64,000 nt of DNA, taken from NCBI GenBank assembly GCA_944390715.1, contig CALXQS010000009.1, positions 1 through 64,000 on the forward strand. The letters run 5' to 3'. Of the stretch, positions 45,819 through 55,718 are shown in pieces. The first letter of the stretch is position 1. Each line of letters starts with the position of its first letter. The stretch comes from an uncultured Duodenibacillus sp. GTDB taxonomy: Bacteria; Pseudomonadota; Gammaproteobacteria; Burkholderiales; Burkholderiaceae_F. The notes under the pieces are model-generated. The model was not told the DNA's origin. It searched no databases and saw only the letters and a list, made by a program, of their open reading frames with translations. The translations under genes were made by a program, and so were the position numbers.

Positions 45819-46186
45819 CGAGAAACTCAGCACACAACAAGACCCGCAGGCCTTATTTCGAAAAGCGCTTCTTTTCGAGCGAGCCTCGCTCAGTCCAATC
45901 AAAAAAGGCTGGAACATCGCACATCGTCAATCGCCGCGTTGCTTTCGATTCATTTTTTCTGCTCATCAGCTGGCGCCTCGCGCTCAGCTCGCTTTCTCCG
46001 TGCAAGCACCCGTGCACTGCTGGGCGCACGCAGGAAAGTCTGCGCCATTTGCTTGGCGCCAGACAAGAAAAGCAGGCAACAATTTGCATATTTCGAGCAG
46101 AACGACGAGGCTGGCCTTTCGATAATCTTTCGCCTGAGATGCAAAACACGGCATTGCGCCGTTTCTTTTTTGAGGATTTGCAAGTC
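45819..46186. other. Intergenic region before the alcohol dehydrogenase gene
   Basis: About 370 bp. A perfect hairpin, TCGAAAAG (45858-45865) with CTTTTCGA (45871-45878), loop CGCTT, lies near the left end and may close the small membrane protein transcript. The dehydrogenase frame is open through this region, but the encoded peptide is not protein-like and no start signal is seen. Confidence 0.4.
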
Positions 46187-47350
46187 ATGCATTCTTTTGA
46201 ACTCTTTCTTCCCACGCGCTTGGTTTACGGTTCCGACAGCATTGAGAAGCTGCCTGCAGCAGCTGCAGGCTGCGGCAAAAAAGTTTTAATCGCCTATGGT
46301 GGAGGCAGTGTTAAAAAAACTGGGCTTCTGGATCGCGTCAAGAAGGCGCTTGCCGACTTTGAAATTGTTGAATTTGCCGGCATTGAACCCAATCCGCGCG
46401 TAACTTCCGTCAACGCCGCAGCAAAACTCTGCCGCGAGCAGAACGTCAACTTTGTAGTGGCCGTAGGCGGCGGCTCCGTCATGGACGCGGCCAAAGCGAT
46501 TTGCGCAGGCGCCCGCTATGAAGGTGACGCCTGGGATTTGGTGCGCGACTCCAGCCTCATCAAGTCCGCTCTGCCGCTCTTTACTGTGCTTACTAATGCC
46601 GCCACAGGCAGCGAATACGATGCCGCCGGCGTCATCACCAACCTTGAAACCAACGAAAAGCTGCCGATTGTTTCGCCTCTGCTCTTTCCTGTGGCATCCT
46701 TCTGCGATCCGGCCGTAAGCGTTTCAGTTCCGGCATGGCATACCGCCGCAGGCGCCGCCGACATCATGTCGCATACCTTTGAGCAGTATCTTGTGATGGA
46801 AGGAAACGACGTCAGCGACGGCTTTTGCGAAACGATTCTAAAGACCGTCATCAAAAACACTCCGATTTGCATCAAAGACCCTGCAAACATCGAAGCTCGT
46901 GCGGCCATGATGCTTGCCAGCTCATTTGGCTGCTGCGGACTGCTTGCCATCGGCAACACTCCGTCTCCCTGGCCCTGCCACGGCATTGAGCACGAAATTT
47001 CCGCTTGGCACGACATCACTCACGGCGCGGGCCTTGCGATCATCACTCCGCATTGGATGCGCTACAGCCTCAACGAAAAAACGGCGCCGCGCTTTGCCAA
47101 GTACGCAGTCAACGTCTGGGGCATGGATGCTTCGCTTGACGAGATGACGCTTGCCAACGCTGCCATCGACAAGACCGCAGAGTTCTTTGCAAGCATCGGC
47201 ATTCCGATGCATCTGCGCGACGTCGGCGTGGACGAATCGCATTTTGAAGCAATGGCCGATCACATTCCCACCTGCTGGTGGCCGCTTTCTGGTGCGCTGC
47301 ATCCGATCGACAAGGCGGGCGTCATTGAGATTCTGAAGGCTTCTCTCTAA
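46187..47350 (+). CDS. Iron-containing alcohol dehydrogenase (YqhD/BdhA-like)
   Basis: 387 residues, group III dehydrogenase. NAD(P) is bound by AVGGGSVMDAAKAI. The metal ligands are Asp and His in AADIMSHTFEQY and the His residues of PCHGIEHEISAWHDITHGAGLA. It begins HSFELFLPTRLVYG, as in butanol dehydrogenase/aldehyde reductase YqhD. It would reduce aldehydes with NAD(P)H. The start at 46187 has GAGG about ten bases upstream. It is monocistronic with a strong terminator. Confidence 0.92.
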   Translation: MHSFELFLPTRLVYGSDSIEKLPAAAAGCGKKVLIAYGGGSVKKTGLLDRVKKALADFEIVEFAGIEPNPRVTSVNAAAKLCREQNVNFVVAVGGGSVMDAAKAICAGARYEGDAWDLVRDSSLIKSALPLFTVLTNAATGSEYDAAGVITNLETNEKLPIVSPLLFPVASFCDPAVSVSVPAWHTAAGAADIMSHTFEQYLVMEGNDVSDGFCETILKTVIKNTPICIKDPANIEARAAMMLASSFGCCGLLAIGNTPSPWPCHGIEHEISAWHDITHGAGLAIITPHWMRYSLNEKTAPRFAKYAVNVWGMDASLDEMTLANAAIDKTAEFFASIGIPMHLRDVGVDESHFEAMADHIPTCWWPLSGALHPIDKAGVIEILKASL

Positions 47351-47388
47351 TGTCCGCAGCTCTCTGCAAAGAGGGCATGGAGCCATAC

Positions 47389-47432
47389 GAGGAACTTGCT
47401 GCAAGCACGAATGCAGGTTCCTCGTTTTTTTT
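47389..47432 (+). terminator. Terminator of the alcohol dehydrogenase gene
   Basis: GAGGAAC (47389-47395) pairs with GTTCCTC (47417-47423), with inner TGC pairing, followed by eight T. Confidence 0.88.
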
Positions 47433-47494
47433 ATGACTGCATCCAGCTTCCGGATGCTGCCTGAGCACGGAAGGAAGCTGCAAAATTCCGCCAA

Positions 47495-47520
47495 AAATTA
47501 AGCCCCAAAAGCTTGGGGCT
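47495..47520 (-). terminator. Probable terminator of greA
   Basis: AGCCCC (47501-47506) pairs with GGGGCT (47515-47520). Read leftward it is followed by TAATTTTTGG. A second hairpin, TCAGAGAAG/CTTCTCTGA, is at 47553-47578 between it and the greA stop. Confidence 0.6.
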
Positions 47521-47598
47521 GTTTTGAAAGAAATCACATGCTCGTACACAGCTTCAGAGAAGCCTCAAAACTTCTCTGAGACTGCATGCGGACGCTCA

Positions 47599-48075
47599 TT
47601 AAACGTACTTGACGGTAACAATGGCGTAATGAATCAGGCCCTTAGGAGCGGGACAGGTAACCTCGTCGCCCTCGTACTTGCCGATCAGACTGCGGGCAAG
47701 CGGACTGGAAATTGAAATGCGGCCAGCCTTGATGTCTGCCTCGTCATCGCCCACGATTTGAAAAATTCGCGACTGTCCGTCATCGTCTTCGAGCTCAACG
47801 GTTGCGCCAAACACGATGCGGTCTCCCGCCTGAAGCGTTTTTGGATCGATGATCTGCAGCAGCGGAATCTTGCCTTCGAGCTCGGCAATGCGCCCCTCAA
47901 TGTGTCCCTGCATTTCTTTGGCGGCATCGTACTCGGCATTTTCCGACAAATCCCCTTTTTCGCGCGCCTCGGCGATGGCCTGCACAACAGCCGGACGCTT
48001 GACGCGCTTGAGTTCATCGAGTTCAGCGCGCAGCTTCTCAGCGCCGAGAGTAGTAATAGGAATTCGCTTTTCCAT
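47599..48075 (-). CDS. greA: Transcription elongation factor GreA
   Basis: 158 residues, full length. An N-terminal coiled-coil finger ([24 protein letters not shown]...[16 protein letters not shown]) carries the acidic tip Asp and Glu that stimulate RNA polymerase cleavage of backtracked RNA. The C-terminal FKBP-like domain follows. The gene is close downstream of the carbamoyl-phosphate synthase genes but is separated from them by a terminator. Confidence 0.96.
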   Translation of the reverse strand: MEKRIPITTLGAEKLRAELDELKRVKRPAVVQAIAEAREKGDLSENAEYDAAKEMQGHIEGRIAELEGKIPLLQIIDPKTLQAGDRIVFGATVELEDDDGQSRIFQIVGDDEADIKAGRISISSPLARSLIGKYEGDEVTCPAPKGLIHYAIVTVKYV

Positions 48076-48188
48076 GGTAAATCAATGCTTCTGTGTTCGA
48101 ATAATGGAGTTCATGCGCAAAAGATGTTCTGCGACATTCTTTTATCGGCGCGAATTTTAGCGGAGGCTTGTGCAAAACGAGAGAAAAA

Positions 48189-48223
48189 CCAAGAAAAGCG
48201 GTCCGCGCGAAAACGGACCGCTT
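48189..48223 (-). terminator. Terminator of the carA-gmhA-carB operon
   Basis: AAGCGGTCCG (48196-48205... arms 48196-48205) pairs with CGGACCGCTT (48214-48223). Read leftward, the ten-pair stem is followed by TTTCTTGG and more T. Confidence 0.85.
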
Positions 48224-48247
48224 CGTCCTGGCTGACTTTGTTTTGCC

Positions 48248-51200
48248 TTAGAGCGCGTCTTTGTGCATCTCCTGCAGCGAATAGACCTGCGCATCCTTAA
48301 GGTGCTTGATGCCCTCGACGACTGCGCTGCCGCCGGCGATCGTCGTGTAGTACGTCACTCGGTTGGCAAGCGCCGCCATGCGAATTTCTCTAGCGTCGCT
48401 GATTTCTCCGCGCGACTCATTGCTTGTCGTAATGACAAGCTGCACCTCTTGGTTCTTGATCTTGTCGATGATGTTTGGCCGGCCGTCGCTCACCTTGTTG
48501 ACAACCCTGCAGTCGATGCCTGCACGTGCAAAAGCTGCTGCCGTCCCGCGGGTAGCCACAAGCTGGTAGCCGTTGTCAAGAAGCTTGGAGGCCACGACGA
48601 TGGCCTTGGGCTTATCCTCGTCACGCACAGAGATAAAGACCGTGCCCGAAGGCGGAAGCACTGAACCCGACCCAAGCTGACTCTTAAAGAGCGCTTCGCC
48701 AAATGTTCTGCCTACGCCCATCACCTCGCCCGTGGAGCGCATCTCCGGTCCCAGAACCGGATCAACCCCCAGGAACTTGGCAAAAGGAAACACGGCCTCC
48801 TTCACGCAGATGTGCTGCGGAGCCACCTCCACGCGCGCGCCCTGCTGCTCAAAAGTCTTGCCTACCATGCAGCGAGCAGCAATCTTCGCAAGCGGCTCTC
48901 CAGTCGCCTTCGACACGAACGGCACCGTGCGCGATGCTCTGGGATTGACCTCAAGCACGTACACAATGGGGTTTTCCGTCACGGCATTTTTGACGGCAAA
49001 CTGCACGTTCATCAAACCCACGACGTTCAAAGCCTTTGCCATCAGCTTGGTCTGACGACGCACTTCCTTGAGAATGTCCTCGCGCAAGCTATAGGGCGGC
49101 AGCGAACAGGCCGAGTCGCCTGAGTGAACGCCTGCAGCTTCAACGTGCTGCATGAGCCCGCCGATGCGAACCTCATTGCCGTCGCTCACCGCGTCGACGT
49201 CCATTTCCACTGCATCATCGAGGAAGTGATCAAGCAGCACGGGACTATCTTCGCTGACGACAATCGCCTCATGCATGTACTGCATGAGCTCCTTGGCGTT
49301 GTGCACGATGTCCATGGCGCGGCCGCCAAGCACATAACTCGGACGCACGACGATCGGATAGCCAATTTCTTCAGCAGCCTTCAGAGCCGCCTCCTCAGTA
49401 TGACAGGTTCTGTTGGGAGGCTGTCTCAAACCCAGCTCATTGATGAGCTTTTGGAAGCGCTCGCGATCTTCTGCGCAGTCGATGGCATCGGTGCTCGTGC
49501 CGATGATGGGCACGCCCTCGGCTTCAAGCGCACGGCAGATCTTGAGCGGCGTCTGTCCGCCGTACTGCACGATCACGCCCGAGGGCTTTTCAACACGGCA
49601 GATCTCGAGCACGTCTTCGAGCGTTACCGGCTCAAAGTAAAGACGATCAGACGTATCGTAGTCGGTTGAGACGGTCTCGGGATTGCAGTTGACCATGATC
49701 GTCTCATAGCCGTCTTCTCTCAGAGCCATGGCCGCATGCACGCAGCAGTAGTCAAATTCGATGCCCTGACCGATGCGGTTTGGACCGCCGCCGAGCACCA
49801 CAATCTTCTTTTTGTCGGAAGGCGCAGCTTCGCATTCCTGCTGATAGGTCGAATACATGTACGCGGTGCGGGTTTCAAATTCCGCTGCGCAGGTATCGAC
49901 GCGCTTGTAAACGGGATGAATGCCGAGCGCATACCGGTGCTCGCGCACCTCTTTTTCCTTGACGCCCATCACCGCAGCCAAGCGCTTGTCGGAGAAGCCC
50001 TTTTGTTTGAGCCAGAACATTTCCTCGGCCGACACGGCATCCAGCGCAACGCCTTCAAGACGCTTTTCGATATCGACAAGCTCCTTGATCTGCACCAGGA
50101 ACCAGGGATCAATAGAGGTCATCTCCTGGACTTCCTTGACCGTCATGCCGATGCGGAATGCATCTGCCACATAGAAGATGCGCTCAGGACCAGCTTCGCA
50201 CAGTTCGTGCACAATGTCTTCGCGATCCGTCGTGATCGGAGTCAAGCCGTCCTTGCCCGTTTCCAGTCCTCTGAGCGCCTTCTGCAGCGATTCCTGGAAA
50301 GTCGAGCCGATAGCCATCACCTCGCCGACAGACTTCATCTGCGTCGTGAGGCGGTCATTTGCCTGCGGGAACTTTTCAAAGGCAAAGCGCGGCACCTTGG
50401 TGACCACGTAGTCGATCGTAGGCTCAAAGGAAGCAGGCGTCTTGCCCCCCGTAATGTCGTTGTCAAGCTCATCGAGCGTGTAGCCCACGGCAAGCTTGGC
50501 GGCAATCTTGGCAATCGGGAACCCCGTTGCCTTTGAAGCGAGCGCCGAGGAACGCGAGACGCGCGGATTCATCTCAATGACGATCAGGCGGCCGTTCTTG
50601 GGATTTACGGCAAACTGCACGTTGGAGCCGCCCGTATCAACGCCGATTTCGCGAAGCACGGCCAGACTGGCGTCGCGAAGAATCTGATATTCCCTGTCAG
50701 TGAGCGTTTGTGCCGGCGCCACCGTGATGGAGTCGCCCGTGTGAATGCCCATCGGATCAAGGTTTTCGATTGAGCAGACGATGATGCAGTTGTCGGCCTT
50801 GTCGCGCACAACCTCCATCTCATACTCTTTCCAGCCCAAAAGCGACTCTTCAATGAGCAGTTCGTGCGTAGGCGACAGCGCCAGACCGCGTTCGCAGATT
50901 TCCAAAAACTCTGGCATGTTGTAGGCAATGCCGCCGCCCGAGCCGCCCAGCGTAAACGAAGGCCGAATCACGGCAGGAAAACCCACGCGCTTTTGTACTT
51001 CCAAAGCCTCGGCTATTGAATAGGCGATGCCGCTGCGGGCCGACTCCAGCCCAATTTTTTCCATTGCCTGCTTGAATCGCTGACGGTCTTCAGCCTTGTC
51101 GATCACATCCGGCTTGGCGCCGATGAGTTCCACGCCGTACTTCTCCAGCACGCCTTCGCGCGCAAGATCCATCGCCAGATTAAGCGCCGTTTGGCCGCCC

Positions 51201-51469
51201 ATTGTGGGCAAAATCGCATCGGGCTTTTCCTTGGCAATGATGCGCTCGACCACCTTCCAGTTCAGGGGCTCGATATAGGTTGCATCGGCCATGGCCGGAT
51301 CGGTCATGATGGTTGCCGGATTTGAATTAACCAGCACCACTCGATAACCCTCTTCACGCAGAGCCTTGCAGGCTTGCGCGCCGGAATAATCAAACTCGCA
51401 AGCCTGACCGATAATGATCGGACCTGCGCCGAGGATCATGATGGTTTTGATGTCTGTACGCTTGGGCAT
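48248..51469 (-). CDS. carB: Carbamoyl-phosphate synthase large chain
   Basis: 1073 residues, the expected length. Two homologous ATP-grasp halves (about 1-550 and 550-940; each has an AGPIIIGQ- or [14 protein letters not shown] loop and EVNPRxSR) are followed by the MGS-like allosteric domain (about 940-1073). It uses ammonia from CarA, bicarbonate and two ATP to make carbamoyl phosphate for arginine and pyrimidines. It starts only 3 bp after the stop of gmhA, so translation is probably coupled with that gene. Confidence 0.97.
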   Translation of the reverse strand: MPKRTDIKTIMILGAGPIIIGQACEFDYSGAQACKALREEGYRVVLVNSNPATIMTDPAMADATYIEPLNWKVVERIIAKEKPDAILPTMGGQTALNLAMDLAREGVLEKYGVELIGAKPDVIDKAEDRQRFKQAMEKIGLESARSGIAYSIAEALEVQKRVGFPAVIRPSFTLGGSGGGIAYNMPEFLEICERGLALSPTHELLIEESLLGWKEYEMEVVRDKADNCIIVCSIENLDPMGIHTGDSITVAPAQTLTDREYQILRDASLAVLREIGVDTGGSNVQFAVNPKNGRLIVIEMNPRVSRSSALASKATGFPIAKIAAKLAVGYTLDELDNDITGGKTPASFEPTIDYVVTKVPRFAFEKFPQANDRLTTQMKSVGEVMAIGSTFQESLQKALRGLETGKDGLTPITTDREDIVHELCEAGPERIFYVADAFRIGMTVKEVQEMTSIDPWFLVQIKELVDIEKRLEGVALDAVSAEEMFWLKQKGFSDKRLAAVMGVKEKEVREHRYALGIHPVYKRVDTCAAEFETRTAYMYSTYQQECEAAPSDKKKIVVLGGGPNRIGQGIEFDYCCVHAAMALREDGYETIMVNCNPETVSTDYDTSDRLYFEPVTLEDVLEICRVEKPSGVIVQYGGQTPLKICRALEAEGVPIIGTSTDAIDCAEDRERFQKLINELGLRQPPNRTCHTEEAALKAAEEIGYPIVVRPSYVLGGRAMDIVHNAKELMQYMHEAIVVSEDSPVLLDHFLDDAVEMDVDAVSDGNEVRIGGLMQHVEAAGVHSGDSACSLPPYSLREDILKEVRRQTKLMAKALNVVGLMNVQFAVKNAVTENPIVYVLEVNPRASRTVPFVSKATGEPLAKIAARCMVGKTFEQQGARVEVAPQHICVKEAVFPFAKFLGVDPVLGPEMRSTGEVMGVGRTFGEALFKSQLGSGSVLPPSGTVFISVRDEDKPKAIVVASKLLDNGYQLVATRGTAAAFARAGIDCRVVNKVSDGRPNIIDKIKNQEVQLVITTSNESRGEISDAREIRMAALANRVTYYTTIAGGSAVVEGIKHLKDAQVYSLQEMHKDAL

Positions 51470-51472
51470 TTT

Positions 51473-52075
51473 TTATTGTGCCTCGTAGTTTTGCGGATCA
51501 AGCTCGCGTTCGACGAGCTCGATCAAAATATGAATCACCTTGATGTGCAGTTCCTGAACGCGGTCCGCCCAGCGGCCTGCAGGCGTCACCACGGCAACAT
51601 CGGCAATCTCGGCTATCGGAGAGCCGGCCCGGCCGGTGAGCGCGACGACCTGCATGCCTCGGGCCTTGGCCTCGCGAGCCGCAGCCACGATGTTGGCGCT
51701 CGTGCCCGATGTCGTGATTGCCAGGAGCACGTCGCCGGCGCGTCCCATGCCGGAGACCCAGCGCGAGAAGACGTGTTCATAGCCGTAGTCGTTGCCTACG
51801 CAGGCCATGTGCGAGACGTCTGATATTGCCGCAGCGCGGTACGGCTTTCGATTCTGCCGATAGCGGCCCGTCATTTCCTCAGCAAAATGCATGGCATCAC
51901 ACAAACTGCCGCCATTTCCGCAGGAATAAACCGCTCCTCCGGCTCTTTGGCTTTGCGCGATCAGATGTCCGGCACGGGCAATCGTCTCGAGCATTGCTTC
52001 GTCGGCAAGAAGCGCCTCAAGGGCGTTTTTTGCATCAGCAAGCGCGGCGCGAACCACTTCTTTTTGTTCGCTCAT
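51473..52075 (-). CDS. gmhA: Phosphoheptose isomerase / SIS-domain protein
   Basis: 200 residues, SIS fold. The family motifs GNGGSLCDAMHFAEEMTGRY and ITTSGTSANIVAAAREAKARGM and the metal-binding QELHIKVIHILIELVE are present. GmhA converts sedoheptulose 7-phosphate to glycero-manno-heptose 7-phosphate for LPS core. The DiaA subgroup, which affects DnaA, is close in sequence and cannot be fully excluded, but the length and metal residues favour GmhA. The location is odd: it sits between carA and carB, 52 bp after carA and 3 bp before carB. Confidence 0.88.
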   Translation of the reverse strand: MSEQKEVVRAALADAKNALEALLADEAMLETIARAGHLIAQSQRAGGAVYSCGNGGSLCDAMHFAEEMTGRYRQNRKPYRAAAISDVSHMACVGNDYGYEHVFSRWVSGMGRAGDVLLAITTSGTSANIVAAAREAKARGMQVVALTGRAGSPIAEIADVAVVTPAGRWADRVQELHIKVIHILIELVERELDPQNYEAQ

Positions 52076-52127
52076 TTCAACTTCCCCGATTCAAATAGGT
52101 CTCTGTGCATGTTGAGCTTGTGCCGCC

Positions 52128-53312
52128 TTAGGCTTTCTGAGCCTGCCGCATCATTTCAACAAAGTCGTCGAACAGGCAGTCGATGTCGTGCGGTCCAGGA
52201 CTTGCTTCAGGGTGTCCCTGAAAGCTCATTGCCGGCGCATTGATGTAGCGAAGCCCCTGCAGCGATCCGTCAAAGAGACTGACGTGCGTTGCCTTGACGT
52301 CATCGGGCAGCGTGTCGGCATCCACGGCAAACCCGTGGTTTTGGCTGGTGATGAAGACGTGTCCCGTCTTTTTGTCAAGAACCGGATGGTTGCCGCCGTG
52401 ATGACCAAACTTCATCTTGATGGTCTTGGCCCCCGAGGCAAGACCCATGATCTGGTGTCCAAGGCAGATGCCGAAAAGAGGAATCTTCCTCTCGATGCAG
52501 GCGCGCGCAGCTTCAATGGCATACGTGCAGGGCTCCGGATCTCCAGGGCCGTTGGAGAGAAACACGCCGTCAGGATTCATCGCAAGAACTTCGGCCACAG
52601 GCGTCTGAGCCGGCACCACCGTCACGTCAATGCCTCGATCGGCCATCAGCCGCAAAATATTGCGCTTGATGCCGAAATCATAGGCAACGACCTTAAATCG
52701 GGGCTCAGCGGGCGCTTTAAAGCCGGGCTCGCCGTCATCGGCTTTCAGGCTCCACGTGCCCTCGCTCCAGTGGTACGGCTTGCTGCAAGTCACTTCGCGA
52801 GCAAGGTCGCGTCCGACCATCGAACCCCAGCTGCTGGCTGCTTGGCGGGCGGCCGCGAGCTCTTCTTCAGTGAGCACGCCGTCCTTGGCTGCCACAATCG
52901 TTCCGGGCTGCGCGCCCTTCGTGCGCAGAATGCGGACCAATTTGCGCGTATCAATGTCGCACAACCCCACAACGCCCGCGCTCTTGAGATACTCCGTCAA
53001 ATCCCCTCTTGCCCGAAAATTGCTCACGACCGGGCTGGCGCTTCGAATGATGAGGCCGGCGGCACAAACCGCATCGCTTTCGACGTCTTCAGCATTGACG
53101 CCCGTATTGCCGATATGCGGATAGGTGAGCGTCACGATCTGCCCCGTGTAGCTCGGATCGGTCAGAATTTCCTGATAGCCCGTCATGGAAGTGTTGAACA
53201 CCACCTCGGCGGTGACCATGCCTGCAGCGCCGAAGCTGCGGCCAAGGAAAACCTCACCGTCTGCGAGCACGAGCGCGGCCTGAGCACGCGCGTCGGTAAT
53301 GATGTAACTCAA
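52128..53312 (-). CDS. carA: Carbamoyl-phosphate synthase small chain
   Basis: 394 residues from a TTG start at 53312. It is preceded by GAGGGGG, six to seven bases upstream; no in-frame ATG fits. The N-terminal domain begins [18 protein letters not shown], and the glutaminase domain has the catalytic Cys in [13 protein letters not shown] and His/Glu in [13 protein letters not shown]. It supplies ammonia from glutamine to CarB. The leader contains TATAAT (53388-53393 on this strand) and a small AAGCCC/GGGCTT hairpin (53353-53376). The TTG start probably limits its level. Confidence 0.93.
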   Translation of the reverse strand: MSYIITDARAQAALVLADGEVFLGRSFGAAGMVTAEVVFNTSMTGYQEILTDPSYTGQIVTLTYPHIGNTGVNAEDVESDAVCAAGLIIRSASPVVSNFRARGDLTEYLKSAGVVGLCDIDTRKLVRILRTKGAQPGTIVAAKDGVLTEEELAAARQAASSWGSMVGRDLAREVTCSKPYHWSEGTWSLKADDGEPGFKAPAEPRFKVVAYDFGIKRNILRLMADRGIDVTVVPAQTPVAEVLAMNPDGVFLSNGPGDPEPCTYAIEAARACIERKIPLFGICLGHQIMGLASGAKTIKMKFGHHGGNHPVLDKKTGHVFITSQNHGFAVDADTLPDDVKATHVSLFDGSLQGLRYINAPAMSFQGHPEASPGPHDIDCLFDDFVEMMRQAQKA

Positions 53313-53580
53313 GACATCCCCCTCGTTCAAACAGTACGAAAATTGAGCACGGAAAGCCCGCACAAATCTTGGGCTTAAAACCGGCCAATTATACCGTTTA
53401 AGACTTGTCTGCACGGGTGAATTGTCTACGCAAAATGTCTTAGAAACGCTCGTTTTTCAGGGCTTGACGGCTTGCATGGCTCTCTTGCTGCGGCAAGTTT
53501 TTTGTCATGCGTTTTGTTTTTCAAATGTCAGCTCAGTTTCCCGAAACGCTCGCTTGCAGACAATCGGACGGTCAAAACGA

Positions 53581-53627
53581 AAAAGCTCCCGACGCGCCGA
53601 TCTCAGATCAGGCTTCGGGAGCTTTGA
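53581..53627 (-). terminator. Terminator of the flavin reductase/cytochrome operon
   Basis: AAAGCTCCCGA (about 53583-53593) pairs with TCGGGAGCTTT (about 53616-53626). Read leftward, the stem ends in TTTTTCG. A second hairpin, GGCGCCG/CGGCGCC, at about 53628-53655 lies between it and the cytochrome stop codon. Confidence 0.85.
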
Positions 53628-53674
53628 AGGCGCCGTCTGACAAAGGCGGCGCCCGGCCATATAAGTTGATGCGG

Positions 53675-54013
53675 TTACTTCTTGGCAGCCTTTTCGCGCA
53701 GCGTGAAGTTGTGGCAGGAATTGCACATCAGCTCAGGCTTTGCCTTGGCGCCGACATGGCATTCCTGGCAGTTCACTTCGCCCAGATGCGAGAAGTGCGG
53801 GTTAGGTTCGATCTTGGCCGTGGCCTTGGCAAGATCCGCATAGGAACCATGGCAGCCCATGCAGGTGTCCTTCTTCACCCAGCCGGAAGCATCCGGCCAG
53901 TTCTTGCCGTGAATTTCAGCCAAGGTCTTGGCGCCCGTCGCTTCAGCAGCGCCGGCAACGCTCATCGTCAGACCAAATGCAACCGCAGCGGCGGCGAGAA
54001 TGAATTTTTTCAT
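53675..54013 (-). CDS. Small periplasmic c-type cytochrome with three haem-binding motifs
   Basis: 112 residues. A Sec signal peptide (MKKFILAAAAVAFGLTMSVAGA) leads into a mature protein of about 90 residues with CMGCH (51-55), CQECH (82-86) and CNSCH (97-101). Extra histidines (His73, His76) can serve as sixth ligands. It resembles the haem domain of flavocytochrome c fumarate reductases, but has three motifs rather than four and is a separate protein. It lies 14 bp after the flavoprotein gene, with CGGAG before its ATG, and should pass electrons to it in the periplasm. Confidence 0.93.
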   Translation of the reverse strand: MKKFILAAAAVAFGLTMSVAGAAEATGAKTLAEIHGKNWPDASGWVKKDTCMGCHGSYADLAKATAKIEPNPHFSHLGEVNCQECHVGAKAKPELMCNSCHNFTLREKAAKK

Positions 54014-54027
54014 GACTTGTTCTCCGA

Positions 54028-55512
54028 TCAGTTCTTCTTGGCGCGTGCAGCGAGTTCAGCACCTGCAATGCGGCCGTAGACGAGAGCAGCACCAAGCTGT
54101 GCGCCGCCGGCGTAGTTGTGGAAGAAGATGCCGCCGGCAGAGTTGCCTGCAGCATAAAGCCCAGGAATGCTCTGGCCTTCCATGTTCTGAATCTCAGCCT
54201 TGGCGTTGATGAGCGGACCACCGAAGGTAGCCGTCATGCCGCCCTGGAACGGAATGGCGTAGAAGGGAGCCTTGGTGATCTTGTGCGGCTTCTTGTAGGT
54301 GCACGGAGGATTCATCTTGCCGAGCGTGCCCTTGTCGACAGCGGCGTTGTACTGCTTGACGATGTCCTTGATGCGGTCGGCCGGCAGATTGACCTGCTTG
54401 CAGAGCTCATCGAGCGTATTGGCCTTGCCGTACGGGTTGTTGAGGCGGTCAAACTTCGGAATCACCTTGTCGAGCACCGAGCACTGGCTGTCGACGATCA
54501 CCCAGGCGTAGTTGTCGAGCGTCTTCTGAGCCGTCGTGCGGGCCTTGATGACGTAGGTGTTGTTTTCGTCCATGTAGCGCACGCCGGAGGTGTTGACCTG
54601 CACGCCGTAGCCGGAGTTAAGGACGTCGGCGGGGTTGACGTGGGTCTTGCCCAGGATCGGGCCGCTGTGGAACTGATCCATGTTCACGAACTTCGTGTAG
54701 AGCGGCATCGTGAGCGAAACGTTTTCACCGGTGGTGTAGGTCGAACCGCGCAGCACCATGCGCGTAGCCCAGCCGCCGATATAGCGGTCAACCATTTCGG
54801 GATTGGCCGAGAAGCCGCCCGTGCAGATGCACACGCCGCCCTTGGCCTTGACGTCCTTCTGGCCGTCAGGAGTGAGCACCTTGACGCCGGTCACGGCGAA
54901 GTGCTCGTCGTGGAGCAATTCAATAGCCTTATGCTGGAAGCAAAGGTCGATGCCGCGCTTTTTGGCAGCTTCAAGAAGCTTTTGGACCAGACGAGCGCCG
55001 CCCGTGAGGCCGTCGCCGACCACGCGGCAGGTGCGGCCCAGACGCGGATAAGGCATCGGACGGATCTTGCCGAACTTCACGCCGATGTCGGACTCAAGCC
55101 AGTCAATGCCGGCCGAAATGTTGTCCGTGTACACCTTGTTGAGGATCTTGTCGCCCATCTGCTTGGAGACGTCCATCATCATGGCATAGAAAGCTTCAGC
55201 GGTATCTTCAATGCCCTGTTCCTTCTGATGGCGGGAACCCCAGCCGCAGACGGAACCCAGAGCGAAGATGGCATTGCCGGCAGGACGGTCCATCTTTTCA
55301 AAGACGGCAACCTTGGCGCCGAGGTCATGGGCGGTAATGGCCGTGATCAGACCGGCAGGGCCTGCGCCCAGAACGATGACATCGTAGGAAGATTCCGCTT
55401 TCTTGGGAGCTGCGACGGCATTGGCTGCCACGCCCGTGCCGGCGATGCCGGCAGCCGCGCCCAGAAGACTGGTCTTGAGAAGACCACGGCGGGAAATGGC
55501 TTGCTTGGACAT
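54028..55512 (-). CDS. Tat-exported FAD-dependent reductase (flavocytochrome c flavin subunit family)
   Basis: 494 residues. The twin-arginine signal ISRRGLLK (6-13) leads to a cleavage region near 35, then the FAD loop VIVLGAGPAG (45-54), a capping domain, and the closing PGLYAAGNSAGGIFFHNYAGG. It belongs to the fumarate/urocanate reductase (FAD_binding_2) family. The His of the first substrate loop (QFHSGP) is kept, but the catalytic Arg of fumarate reductases (TEAVRGNG) is replaced in PADVLNSGYG, and the HTMGG and NRLGG motifs read TATFGG and NYAGG. Its acceptor is therefore probably not fumarate. AGAGGAG precedes the ATG. It is co-transcribed with the cytochrome and lies next to a TtrS-like sensor. 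Confidence 0.9.
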   Translation of the reverse strand: MSKQAISRRGLLKTSLLGAAAGIAGTGVAANAVAAPKKAESSYDVIVLGAGPAGLITAITAHDLGAKVAVFEKMDRPAGNAIFALGSVCGWGSRHQKEQGIEDTAEAFYAMMMDVSKQMGDKILNKVYTDNISAGIDWLESDIGVKFGKIRPMPYPRLGRTCRVVGDGLTGGARLVQKLLEAAKKRGIDLCFQHKAIELLHDEHFAVTGVKVLTPDGQKDVKAKGGVCICTGGFSANPEMVDRYIGGWATRMVLRGSTYTTGENVSLTMPLYTKFVNMDQFHSGPILGKTHVNPADVLNSGYGVQVNTSGVRYMDENNTYVIKARTTAQKTLDNYAWVIVDSQCSVLDKVIPKFDRLNNPYGKANTLDELCKQVNLPADRIKDIVKQYNAAVDKGTLGKMNPPCTYKKPHKITKAPFYAIPFQGGMTATFGGPLINAKAEIQNMEGQSIPGLYAAGNSAGGIFFHNYAGGAQLGAALVYGRIAGAELAARAKKN

Positions 55513-55541
55513 GAGTTGATTCTCCTCTCTCTAAGGGGGTT

Positions 55542-55628
55542 GCCGCAGCGGCGCAAAGGCCGCTGCGGCTCGATTGCAACGAACGCTCTCAGCTGCGCTC
55601 GTTTCAGTTTCGGATAAGGAAGTATCCG
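55542..55628 (-). promoter_or_regulatory. Leader hairpin and candidate operator of the reductase operon
   Basis: A perfect eleven-pair inverted repeat, GCCGCAGCGGC (55542-55552) with GCCGCTGCGGC (55559-55569), lies in the 5' leader 30 bp before the flavoprotein start; it has no T-run. Further upstream, CGGATA-AGGAAG-TATCCG (55611-55628) is a perfect palindrome about 100 bp before the start codon, a good candidate for the binding site of the neighbouring FixJ/TtrR-like regulator. Confidence 0.5.
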
Positions 55629-55718
55629 CAGAACACCCCTTAAGTAGTCTTGAGAAAAATCAAAAATCGTCCATTTGCCTCGTCCACGGCATTTCAGAAA
55701 AGCTCTGCCGACAGCCTG

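Noticed and set aside
49736..50536. 266-codon open frame opposite carB
   Set aside because: Shadow of carB; no family resemblance.
54118..55617. 499-codon open frame on the + strand opposite the flavin reductase
   Set aside because: It is the antisense shadow of a Tat-signalled, domain-complete gene. Composition is unlike protein and there is no proper start signal.
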